Shown here piece after piece: positions 8,181 through 14,931 of a stretch of DNA of 14,932 nucleotides (its first letter is position 1; each line of letters starts with the position of its first letter). The notes beneath the pieces are model-generated. The model made no database searches. It saw nothing but the letters and a program-made list of their open reading frames with translations, and had not been told where the DNA came from. Location: NCBI GenBank assembly GCA_017849315.1, contig JAFIHQ010000142.1, forward strand, positions 1-14,932, in the 5' to 3' direction. Made by a program: the position numbers and the translations under genes. Source of the stretch: Treponema sp. Its GTDB lineage: Bacteria; Spirochaetota; Spirochaetia; Treponematales; Rectinemataceae.

Positions 8181-8873
8181 TTACTGAAACAGAAAATTGT
8201 TATACACGCTTGCACTCGCAGGGGCATCATACAAGAACTTCGACGTAGGAATATTCTGATTCAACTTGGTCTCTGTAAAGTCAAAGGTAATCTTTTCATT
8301 CGCTACAGTCCAACCTTCGATCCTGCGGAAGAGCAGTGTATCGGGCGAGACCGAGACTTTGATTGTCTTAAAACCTTCGGATGCCGACTTTCTGGTCAAA
8401 ACTAATCGTTGCACCAATTCTGAAGAACCTGAGTCCAGTGGGACAGGTTGAGGCGAAGACTCCCATGCAATGGAATAATTGCGCTTCATCATGGCAAGCC
8501 CTTCTCTGCTTGCAAGACTTGCTGCCCCAGCCCCGGTACTGTCGCTGCTCACGTCTTGCTGAAGCACGGCCCTGTACTGAGGAACATAGACCGTAAGTCG
8601 TTGCCCGTCAAATACAATTACCTGGTCTGGCGGCTGCCGAAAATCGATCCTCATGAGCTGCGGCGACTTAAACCAGAGGTCTCCAGCCATGAGTTGGCCA
8701 CCCGAGTTTATCTGTATCTGAGCCGTATAGTCGTTAATAGTGGCATAACGGTCCGATACTTTGGCGAAGAATTGCTCGGCAGTCACTATTTCCTGAGCGG
8801 AAACAGCAGTTGCCAGGGCCAGACTGATTGTCAACACGGCAAAGTATCGTTTTGCCCGCCAAGATCTTTTCAT
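8181..8873 (-). CDS. lolA: LolA-like outer-membrane lipoprotein carrier
   Basis: LolA proteins are periplasmic chaperones that carry lipoproteins from the LolCDE transporter towards the outer membrane. The 230-residue product has a clear signal peptide: a basic start (MKRSWRAKR), a hydrophobic core, and an AVSA cleavage site after about A26. The mature part shows the LolA beta-strand pattern: a helical start (TAEQFFAKVSDRYATINDYTAQI), then GDLWFKSPQLMRIDF, QVIVFDGQRLTVYVPQ, and a C-terminal KITFDFTETKLNQNIP strand. The length is normal for the family. The start is ATG at 8873 with a GGAG site overlapping the end of pfp. The gap to pfp is only 3 bases, so the two are surely co-transcribed. A sister family of LolA-fold proteins (DUF4292- or LolB-like) is a less likely alternative. 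Confidence 0.88.
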   Translation of the reverse strand: MKRSWRAKRYFAVLTISLALATAVSAQEIVTAEQFFAKVSDRYATINDYTAQIQINSGGQLMAGDLWFKSPQLMRIDFRQPPDQVIVFDGQRLTVYVPQYRAVLQQDVSSDSTGAGAASLASREGLAMMKRNYSIAWESSPQPVPLDSGSSELVQRLVLTRKSASEGFKTIKVSVSPDTLLFRRIEGWTVANEKITFDFTETKLNQNIPTSKFLYDAPASASVYNNFLFQ

Positions 8874-8876
8874 TCG

Positions 8877-10535
8877 TTAACTCCGTTCTATCTGGAGCAT
8901 CATTGTGGTAGCGTCAGTAACCGCAGGTGGTCCAAAGTACTGAATGCTTCCCGGCAGCCGATAGTCAGAAGAAAGAGCCCACTTGTCCCGCTGCGAGGCA
9001 AAGTACTGGAAAGGCTTGCCCTGAAGTTCGACCAAAGCTTTCTTGATAACAGGTTTATCTGCTCCATGTCGATGCTCAATATTCATCATAGAAACAAGCG
9101 GAATGCCACCAGGTATCCACTCGCTTGCAGGGCTTGCAAGATTCCGTATAGAAGCGATATAGCCAGAGAAACCATATAATGCAAGTAAATAGGCTGTAAA
9201 ACCCAGCGAATAGCAATAATCGGCATCAAAGTTGGAAGGAAAGGCGCATCGGCCTTCATAGCCCATGAAGTGAGTCTGGTAGTCGAACTTGCCCTTATAG
9301 GACCCCTCTTCCTTCATTCTTGCAAGTCTTGTCTGCACCATGGATACCAGGAGTTTTTCTGTTTCTATCCGAGAAACTTGCACGTTGCCATGCGGGTCCC
9401 GATCCCAACATAGTTGTGCCTGAATTTGCTCTGGCAAGGAAGCGAACACTGCGGCGGATTCTTCTGGCAGTTTGTTCTGAATAAAGGCTCGCTGAGCATT
9501 CACATCTTTGAGGGCTTTAAATGCCGCTTCTTCGCTCGCAAGCAGGTCGTTTATGTTGTCGATAAGCACTTTGATTTCGGGAATGAACTCAATCAGGCCT
9601 TCAGGAATCAGCACAACTCCGAAGTTTTCTCCTTTTGCGGCTCTTGCTGCCACAGATGAACAGATTACTTCGACGACTTGTGCCAGACTCATCGATTTTG
9701 CTTGAACTTCTTCGGAGATGAGTGTCACGTTCGCTCGGGTTTGGAACGCGCATTCCAGGGCGATATGCGAAGCCGAACGGCCCATCAGTTTTATGAAGTG
9801 CCAGTACTTTCTGCCCGAAGCTGCATCTCGACATATATTGCCGATCAGTTCTGAATAGGTCTTGGTGGCGGTGTCAAATCCAAAAGAAGCCTCGATCCAT
9901 TCGTTCTTGAGGTCGCCGTCGATAGTCTTGGGGACACCAACTACCGTAATCGGTGCATTTTGCTCGGCGAAGTATTCAGCAAGAAGCGCAGCGTTCGTGT
10001 TGGAATCGTCTCCCCCAACGATGACAAGCGCATCGAGTTGGTGATTGCGCGCGTTGGTAAGGGCCTTTTCGAATTGTTCCGGAGTTTCAATCTTGGTTCT
10101 CCCAGAGCCCACAATGTCAAAACCACCGGTATTCCGATATGAGTCTATAATGTCGGAAGTTAGTTCAAGATGGGAATCATCGACGAGACCACCTGGACCA
10201 CCCTTAAATCCGATCAGACGCGAGCCAGGGGAACCGCGCTTTAGGCCATCAAAGAGGCCAGCAACAACGTTGTGGCCGCCTGGAGCGGGACCGCCAGAGA
10301 GCAGAACTCCTACGGTCAGGGCTTTATTTGCAGCAACATTGGTGCCTTGCACAAACTTTACGGCTGGTTTACCGTAGCTATGCTTAAAGATGGCCTTTAG
10401 GCTTTCTTTGTCTACATCAGGCTCTATGGCTTCTGTGGGCACCGCTTTTATTTCGGAAATAGCGGCCGAGAAGACCTCTGGCATCTTGGGAACGTAAGCA
10501 AACCTGGCATTGTTTAAAGCCGAACGCTCAGACAT
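8877..10535 (-). CDS. pfp: Pyrophosphate--fructose 6-phosphate 1-phosphotransferase, long form
   Basis: PFP reversibly converts fructose 6-phosphate and pyrophosphate to fructose 1,6-bisphosphate and phosphate, replacing or bypassing ATP-dependent phosphofructokinase. The 552 residues fit the long PFP class known from spirochaetes, chlamydiae and plant beta subunits. Motifs include LLSGGPAPGGHNVVAG (79-93) at the PPi-binding site, GGDD (174-177), where the second Asp marks PPi rather than ATP use, PKTIDGD (202-208) with the catalytic Asp, and MGRSASHIALECAFQT (251-266). The open frame continues upstream to 10634, but the start chosen is ATG 10535. GAGGAG (10546-10551) stands ahead of it, and the extra 33 residues look unlike the family and overlap a likely promoter. 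This is the first gene of the minus-strand run, 3 bases ahead of the lolA-like gene. Confidence 0.95.
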   Translation of the reverse strand: MSERSALNNARFAYVPKMPEVFSAAISEIKAVPTEAIEPDVDKESLKAIFKHSYGKPAVKFVQGTNVAANKALTVGVLLSGGPAPGGHNVVAGLFDGLKRGSPGSRLIGFKGGPGGLVDDSHLELTSDIIDSYRNTGGFDIVGSGRTKIETPEQFEKALTNARNHQLDALVIVGGDDSNTNAALLAEYFAEQNAPITVVGVPKTIDGDLKNEWIEASFGFDTATKTYSELIGNICRDAASGRKYWHFIKLMGRSASHIALECAFQTRANVTLISEEVQAKSMSLAQVVEVICSSVAARAAKGENFGVVLIPEGLIEFIPEIKVLIDNINDLLASEEAAFKALKDVNAQRAFIQNKLPEESAAVFASLPEQIQAQLCWDRDPHGNVQVSRIETEKLLVSMVQTRLARMKEEGSYKGKFDYQTHFMGYEGRCAFPSNFDADYCYSLGFTAYLLALYGFSGYIASIRNLASPASEWIPGGIPLVSMMNIEHRHGADKPVIKKALVELQGKPFQYFASQRDKWALSSDYRLPGSIQYFGPPAVTDATTMMLQIERS

Positions 10536-10827
10536 TGTGATGTTTCTCCTCTGACGTGATATAACTAATTTTACCGATTTGCGGCAGAAATGAAAAGGCC
10601 AGCATATGAGACGAAAGGTGTAAGGCCTCGTCATACGTCGTTCACAAGCTCAAGTCGGAGAGCACGTGGTGGAGAACTTATACCCCGGAGAACCGGCGTT
10701 GGGGTTTAGGCTTAAAAAATGCCTTCTGATTGCCGATACAATAGATGAAGAAGAGAGAAGAAGATAAGTGAAGACTGGAGAATGCAGAAAAATGATAGAT
10801 CCACAGAGTACTCCTGGAAGGAATTGA
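10536..10827. other. Divergent intergenic region between pfp and the LysM gene
   Basis: This 292-base stretch holds the start signals for both directions. On the minus side are the pfp ribosome binding site and a likely promoter (10568-10596). On the plus side, TACAAT (10737-10742) could be a -10 box for the LysM gene, but no good -35 lies 16-18 bases upstream. GGAAGG (10816-10821) is the ribosome binding site of that gene. The middle contains a GC-rich patch (CCCCGG at 10683 to GGGG at 10704) and an all-purine run at 10747-10764. No small gene with a convincing start was seen. Confidence 0.6.
10568..10596 (-). promoter_or_regulatory. Likely sigma-70 promoter for the pfp-lolA-rodZ-rimO-helicase run
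   Basis: Read on the minus strand, TTTTCA (10596-10591) and TAAAAT (10573-10568) are separated by exactly 17 bases. They match the -35 and -10 consensus at 4 of 6 and 5 of 6 positions. Transcription would start near 10560, giving a leader of about 25 bases that contains the GAGGAG ribosome binding site of pfp. The location supports ATG 10535 as the real pfp start. Confidence 0.45.
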
Positions 10828-11985
10828 GTGAAGATGAAGTCGATGAAGTCTAAGAAAGCAATTGCTGTCGCGTTTTTTCTGTTTGCGGCCTTAGGAGTCG
10901 CCTTTGGTCAGAATTCTGTAACCTATACACTGCAAAAAGGGGAGACGCTCTATTCGATAGCAAAGAAATACAATGTCCCATATGAAGCCTTGGCCGCAGC
11001 CAATGGGATAACGGATCCAACCAAGGTCAAGGCAGGTACAGTCCTTATAATCCCCTCGGTCCATCAGGTTACAAAAGGAGAAACCTTGTATGGCCTTGCG
11101 CAACGTTATGGCATTTCGATTGCAGACCTGCTCGCGGCGAACAAGCTATCCTCTGATTATGTCCTCAAAGTGGGAGATACTCTTGTAATACCTGCGCAAG
11201 AGCCTGTTCAGGGTACATCGGTGGCCTCGTCCACTTCGAAACCGGCTCCAGGTGCTTCGGCTCCCGCTTCGCAACCGGCTCCCGCTTCGCAACCAACTAG
11301 TATGCCACAATCTACGCCTGGGCCACAATCTACGCCTGGGCCACAATCTACGCCTGGGCCACAATCTACGCCTGGGCCACAATCTACGCCTGGGCCACAA
11401 TCTACGCCTGCTGCGCCAAGCGTTGCTCCTGCCCCCGCATCGACATCAACAACAAGTGCGACAACGACAACAACAGCGAAGTCATCTGCATCTACGGGAG
11501 GTACAGGCACAACCGGCACCGGGAACATTACCACCACAGCCCCTGCTACCACTGGCTCGTCCGCTCCGGCCTCTACCGCTCTCAGCGTGCCCTTACCAAG
11601 CCCGGTAAAAACTCAAGACCGTGTGGTCGACATGAATCTCAATTGGCCTGCCACAGGGAAGGCGATGTATCTGGACGGCAAACTTGAAGGTGTAATGATA
11701 CGTGTAAAACCCGGTGAGACTGCAAAGGCTGTAGCCTCTGGAACTGTCGTTTCTGCTGGGCCTTCTCGTGGGTTTAACCAAGTTGTGTTTGTTCAGGCAA
11801 AATCTGGATATGTGTATGTTTACGGTGGCAACGAGGCACTCAGCGTCAAAACCGGAGACCGCGTCAATTCCGGTACTGAGCTCGGCAAAATCGGCCTGGA
11901 TCCGAAAGATGGCACGCCCATTGCTTATTTCTTTGTGTTTAGAAATGGCCAACCCATAGATCCTGCGCTGGCACCGCGCGACTAA
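10828..11985 (+). CDS. Secreted protein with two LysM domains and a degenerate LytM (M23) domain
   Basis: This is probably a periplasmic or envelope protein that binds peptidoglycan. The 385 residues begin with a signal peptide (basic MKMKSMKSKK, then a hydrophobic core ending near AFG/QN, residue 27-29). Two LysM domains follow at about 31-76 and 79-122, both with the KGETLY core. A Pro/Ser/Thr/Ala-rich linker of about 140 residues holds six PQSTP(G/A) units (160-195). The C-terminal domain (about 268-385) keeps the M23 scaffold (VASGTVVSAGPSRGFNQVV, GDRVNSGTELGKIG, RNGQPIDPAL). It lacks the zinc ligands, since GGNE and AYFF stand where active enzymes have histidines. By analogy with NlpD and EnvC it may activate a cell-wall amidase. 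The start is GTG at 10828 with GGAAGG 6 bases upstream. The ATG at 10834 is possible but spaced less well. Confidence 0.88.
   Translation: MKMKSMKSKKAIAVAFFLFAALGVAFGQNSVTYTLQKGETLYSIAKKYNVPYEALAAANGITDPTKVKAGTVLIIPSVHQVTKGETLYGLAQRYGISIADLLAANKLSSDYVLKVGDTLVIPAQEPVQGTSVASSTSKPAPGASAPASQPAPASQPTSMPQSTPGPQSTPGPQSTPGPQSTPGPQSTPGPQSTPAAPSVAPAPASTSTTSATTTTTAKSSASTGGTGTTGTGNITTTAPATTGSSAPASTALSVPLPSPVKTQDRVVDMNLNWPATGKAMYLDGKLEGVMIRVKPGETAKAVASGTVVSAGPSRGFNQVVFVQAKSGYVYVYGGNEALSVKTGDRVNSGTELGKIGLDPKDGTPIAYFFVFRNGQPIDPALAPRD
11259..11294 (+). repeat. Two-copy 18-base tandem repeat in the LysM gene linker
   Basis: The unit GGCTCCCGCTTCGCAACC occurs twice in perfect direct tandem (11259-11276 and 11277-11294). 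It encodes a duplicated APASQP hexapeptide. It lies 10 bases before the six-copy repeat and shares its 18-base period, although the sequence differs. Confidence 0.9.
11305..11410 (+). repeat. Six-copy 18-base tandem repeat encoding PQSTPG
   Basis: The unit CCACAATCTACGCCTGGG is repeated perfectly five times (11305-11394), followed by a sixth copy that matches for 16 bases (11395-11410) before the sequence diverges. It is in frame and encodes five PQSTPG units and one PQSTPA in the linker between the LysM and LytM domains. Perfect identity at synonymous positions points to recent slippage or unequal recombination. Because the unit is a multiple of three, copy-number change would alter linker length without breaking the frame. 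Confidence 0.97.
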
Positions 11986-11987
11986 GT

Positions 11988-11993
11988 TATAAT
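11988..11993 (+). promoter_or_regulatory. Possible -10 box ahead of the sigma factor gene
   Basis: A perfect TATAAT lies just after the stop codon of the LysM gene, in a short AT-rich stretch and about 84 bases before the best sigma-factor start. The expected -35 position (11965-11970, GCGCTG) is a poor match. Either it is a weak or activator-dependent promoter, or the motif is chance in AT-rich sequence. Read-through from the LysM gene is the alternative. Confidence 0.28.
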
Positions 11994-12076
11994 TCTTTTA
12001 TATTTCGACTATTGTTCTCCTCAAAATCATGATACTCTTGGAGCCAGGTAGTCTGTCTTCAAGGGGTTGCATTGAG

Positions 12077-13156
12077 ATGCCAGAGCCAAAGCCGCCAAAG
12101 GCGCCAATGACGCCCAACGACGGCGCCATACATAAAGACCTCCTATCTTTGATGACGGGCAACAAGCGGAAGAAGCGACAGAGTGAGGATAGGGATCCGC
12201 TTACTTTTTACCTGCGGGAAATAGCACAGTTCCCGCTCCTCGATATGGCAGAAGAACAGAAAATCGGCATGCAGATAGCCTCCCTCCAAAGAGAAAAGGA
12301 TCAGATTATAGAAGAGCGGAAACGCCAACAGGAGACTGCTCAAAGGGGGGGGCAGAGAGAAGAATGCGACCAAACTTCAGAATTCCAGTCTTGGACCCTG
12401 ACAGACACGGAAGAAAGCGAGCGGCTCCAAGACATAGAAACGGCGCTATGTCTGCTCAAGCAAAAGATGGTCACCTCCAACCTGCGATTGGTCGTTTCGA
12501 TAGCTAAAAACTATCAACACCGGGGCTTAAGTCTTCTGGACCTTATCGATGAAGGGAATATTGGCCTTCTTGAAGCTGTAAGCCGGTTTGACTACTCGCG
12601 TGGTTTTCGCTTCTCGACTTATGCGACGTGGTGGATACGGCAAGCCATTATCAAGTGCTTGGCCGATCAAGGGCGTACAATTCGAGTTCCTGTCCACATG
12701 CTCAACACTATCAGGAAGTGTTACTGCGCCTCCAGACAAATGACACAGGAGCTTGGGCGTCCGCCTGAAGTCGCGGAATTGGCAAAAAGGCTCGAGATGT
12801 CTGAAGAAAAGCTTATGCGAGTAATCAGTTTCTCCCAGAACACAACCAGTCTGGACGTAAGCATAGACGACGACAACAACGCCTCGCTTTCGGATGTGAT
12901 CAAGGACGAGTTGAGCCCAGATCCATTCAGCGAGACAAGCACCGCCGCACTAAAAGAAGTGTTGACACAAGTCCTGCGCAGCCTCAACTCGCGGGAGAAG
13001 ACAGTGCTTCAGCTGCGCTATGGTCTAACCGGAGAAGGCCCCTTGACCCTTGAAGAAACTGGCAAAGTGCTGGGCATCACGAGGGAGCGTGTCCGACAAA
13101 TTCAAAAACGGGCTCTTGAAAAGCTGCGACAGAAAAAAGAGCTGGAAGATTACTGA
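12077..13156 (+). CDS. RNA polymerase sigma factor, sigma-70 family (group 1/2, RpoS/RpoD-like)
   Basis: This sigma subunit directs RNA polymerase to promoters. From ATG 12077 the product is 359 residues. Region 1.2 is at 40-70 (DPLTFYLREIAQFPLL). Region 2 is at 128-210, with NLRLVVSIAKNY, DLIDEGNIGLLEAVSRFD, FSTYATWWIRQAI and ADQGRTIRVPVHM. Region 3 is at about 212-290. Region 4 is at 295-355, with the HTH LTLEETGKVLGITRERVRQIQ. Region 1.1 is missing, and a polar, charged insert (about 70-125) sits between regions 1.2 and 2. Length and missing region 1.1 suggest a group 2 (RpoS-like) factor rather than the main RpoD, but this is inference. The frame opens at ATG 12029, yet only 12077 has an upstream AAGGGG (12061-12066). 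An 8-G run lies in codons 90-92. The gene is 91 bases after the LysM gene, and the ankyrin gene converges 53 bases downstream. Confidence 0.92.
   Translation: MPEPKPPKAPMTPNDGAIHKDLLSLMTGNKRKKRQSEDRDPLTFYLREIAQFPLLDMAEEQKIGMQIASLQREKDQIIEERKRQQETAQRGGQREECDQTSEFQSWTLTDTEESERLQDIETALCLLKQKMVTSNLRLVVSIAKNYQHRGLSLLDLIDEGNIGLLEAVSRFDYSRGFRFSTYATWWIRQAIIKCLADQGRTIRVPVHMLNTIRKCYCASRQMTQELGRPPEVAELAKRLEMSEEKLMRVISFSQNTTSLDVSIDDDNNASLSDVIKDELSPDPFSETSTAALKEVLTQVLRSLNSREKTVLQLRYGLTGEGPLTLEETGKVLGITRERVRQIQKRALEKLRQKKELEDY
12345..12352 (+). repeat. Homopolymer tract of eight G inside the sigma factor gene
   Basis: Eight consecutive G bases span codons 90-92 (R-G-G) of the sigma factor, in the variable insert between regions 1.2 and 2. 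Losing one G would bring a TGA into frame at 12399-12401. Gaining one would shift the frame before region 2 is complete. Tracts of this length are prone to slippage in many bacteria. Confidence 0.9.
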
Positions 13157-13209
13157 CACACCACATTCCATTTCAGATTGAGTCGGACTTTCGACTTTCT
13201 AAAGCGCGT

Positions 13210-14931
13210 CTAAAGCAGCAGCGACTTTATGTCCAGATTTCCCTTACTTTTGGCGATATCGGCCGGGGATTCCCCTGCGATGTTCTTGAGGTTTTTGTCT
13301 GCTCCTAGCGCCAGAAGAAGCTTGACCGCGTTTGCATTGCCGCTTCTCACCGCGTAGTGAAGGAAGCCTTCGCCCATCGCGTCCACACTATCGATACCCG
13401 CCGCCTGTACAAGCGCCTTCAGCCCTTCCGAGTCGTTCATGACAAGAGCTACGGGGGTGATGCTCTGATAGTTCTTTGCAAAGGGGTCGGCCTTGCTGAC
13501 AGCCAGCGCCTTTGCCGTTACATAATCTCTATTGTTCAAAGCTGCATGAAGTGGCGTGTTTGCATAACGATCGCGGGAGTTTGGGTTTGCGCCTAAACTC
13601 AATGCCAAATTGATGGCATCGGCAGGTGCCTGTGAATCGACCAACTGCCTCAGCGGAGTCTTGCCATCTGCGTCCGCCCTGTCAGAAGCGGGTCCTGACA
13701 GAAGTTCGCGCAGGATGGCGCCGCCCTTTTTTAGAGAAAGCAAAAGCGGCGAGTCGCCAGTTGCGTTCTTTGCCAGAATATCTGCATTCGCCTGAGTCAA
13801 TGTACGCACAAGATCAAGTTGAGCGACGTCGACGGCATAGAGAAGGGGTGTTGAGCCTGTAGAGTCTCTTGCATCCACAAATGCATGTGCCTTCAAAAGA
13901 TATTGTACAATTGCGGTTTGAGCGTCCCTGGCAGCCAGCGCGAGCGGCGTGAACCCACGGTTGTCCTGAACTTCAAGGGCGGCACCCCGTTCTACAAGAT
14001 AACTGACAAAATCCAAATTCTTTGTTCTGGCGGCCTGATGCAAGGGGGATTCACCACTAAAATTCCGAGTATTAAGGTCAACACCCGAAAGCACCAATAC
14101 TTGCAGGCATGTCTTTGCATTGGCTAGGACTGCGACGTTGAGTGGTGCATTGCCGTTGATATCACGCGCAGAAAGGTTGGCACCATTCGCTATGAGATAT
14201 CGGGCGGCATCTGCGGCATCTGCCTTTACGGCCACATGCAAGAGAGTCTCTTTTGCTGCATTGACGGCATCCATGGCTGCACCCTTTTGCTTAAGATACT
14301 CGAGCCCGTCTGGCAGATTCTTTTTTGCGGCGAGATGCGCAACCGTATCGCCATTGGTGTCGCGTGCGGCCAAGACAGTGGGAGTAAAAAACCAGTCGTA
14401 AGGCCCGCCTTGCGCAGTCAGCGCCAGGGAAACCGGTGATTCCTGGGCTACATTCTGGGCAAAAATGTCGGCTTTGGCATTGAGGAGCAAAAGCCCTTGC
14501 GCTTTGAGATTATTCCTGACTGCAAGATGGAGCGCATTGTCACCGGCATTGTTTCTGACATTCGGATCAGCTCCCCTGGCAAGAATGAGCGAAACCACGT
14601 CTGGAGAGCCACCAAGCACAATAGCCGTTGAAATAATGCTGTTGCCGTTGTTGTCACGCTGCAAAACATTGGATTGCAGAACTATCTTGTCTATTGCCGT
14701 GACACCTTGCACTACAGCTACGGACAATGGGCTTTCACCCTTGAGGTTGCGCAAAAAGACGTCGGCCCCCGCATCGACAAGGGCTTTGGCATAATCGTAC
14801 GTCTTAGCCTTGACGCAGATCATGAGTGGCGTATCGCCGTCACCATTCGTGGCGTTGACAGGAGCACCTGCCTTTAGGAGTTCTTCTGCAATCGAAGGTG
14901 CATAGGTCAATTTCACCGCCTTATGAAGCGG
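13210..14931 (-). CDS. Large ankyrin-repeat protein (N-terminus beyond the window)
   Basis: This is the C-terminal 573 residues of a protein made almost wholly of ankyrin repeats, which usually mediate protein-protein contacts. About 18 repeats of 30-34 residues run to the last residue, recognisable by G-(D/E/N)-(T/S)-P-L and by G-A-D ends, and finish with GNLDIKSLLL. No catalytic domain or membrane segment is seen. The frame is open to the right edge and the edge codons read PLHKAV, a repeat core, so the GTG at 14916 is internal and the true start lies outside. Repeats 3, 6, 13 and 16 are short (30-31 residues), and blocks of three repeats resemble each other, which suggests block duplication. 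The stop at 13210 is 53 bases from the converging sigma factor stop. Cell location is unknown, since the N-terminus is missing. Confidence 0.93.
   Translation of the reverse strand, partial: PLHKAVKLTYAPSIAEELLKAGAPVNATNGDGDTPLMICVKAKTYDYAKALVDAGADVFLRNLKGESPLSVAVVQGVTAIDKIVLQSNVLQRDNNGNSIISTAIVLGGSPDVVSLILARGADPNVRNNAGDNALHLAVRNNLKAQGLLLLNAKADIFAQNVAQESPVSLALTAQGGPYDWFFTPTVLAARDTNGDTVAHLAAKKNLPDGLEYLKQKGAAMDAVNAAKETLLHVAVKADAADAARYLIANGANLSARDINGNAPLNVAVLANAKTCLQVLVLSGVDLNTRNFSGESPLHQAARTKNLDFVSYLVERGAALEVQDNRGFTPLALAARDAQTAIVQYLLKAHAFVDARDSTGSTPLLYAVDVAQLDLVRTLTQANADILAKNATGDSPLLLSLKKGGAILRELLSGPASDRADADGKTPLRQLVDSQAPADAINLALSLGANPNSRDRYANTPLHAALNNRDYVTAKALAVSKADPFAKNYQSITPVALVMNDSEGLKALVQAAGIDSVDAMGEGFLHYAVRSGNANAVKLLLALGADKNLKNIAGESPADIAKSKGNLDIKSLLL

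Noticed and set aside
8448..9179. A 243-codon plus-strand open frame opposite lolA and pfp
   Set aside because: It is antisense to two well-supported genes, with low-complexity basic composition typical of a shadow frame.
10536..10634. N-terminal extension of pfp by 33 residues
   Set aside because: The added residues have no ribosome binding site, are unlike the family and overlap a likely promoter. ATG 10535 has GAGGAG upstream.
10683..10707. CCCCGG...CCGG...GGGG inverted segment in the divergent region
   Set aside because: The pairing options are short and interrupted, there is no adequate T run, and it is not placed at the end of a gene.
11305..11410. Tandem repeats as a possible CRISPR-like array
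   Set aside because: The units are directly adjacent with no spacers and are in frame within a coding sequence.
11146..11608. Repetitive open frames on both strands at the 18-base repeat
   Set aside because: A repeat whose unit is a multiple of three keeps other frames open automatically. Only the LysM frame has a signal peptide, domains and a ribosome binding site.
12029..12076. Upstream ATG start for the sigma factor
   Set aside because: No Shine-Dalgarno sequence precedes 12029, while AAGGGG lies 10 bases before ATG 12077. The extra 16 residues show no family similarity.
13181..13196. Hairpin AGTCG/CGACT between the converging sigma and ankyrin genes
   Set aside because: The stem is 5 base pairs with two A-T ends' worth of strength at best, and only TTTCT follows. 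It is too weak to call a terminator on either strand.
14916..14916. GTG as the true start of the ankyrin gene
   Set aside because: The frame remains open to the right edge, and the codons before it read as an ankyrin core (PLHKA). The start is therefore outside the window.
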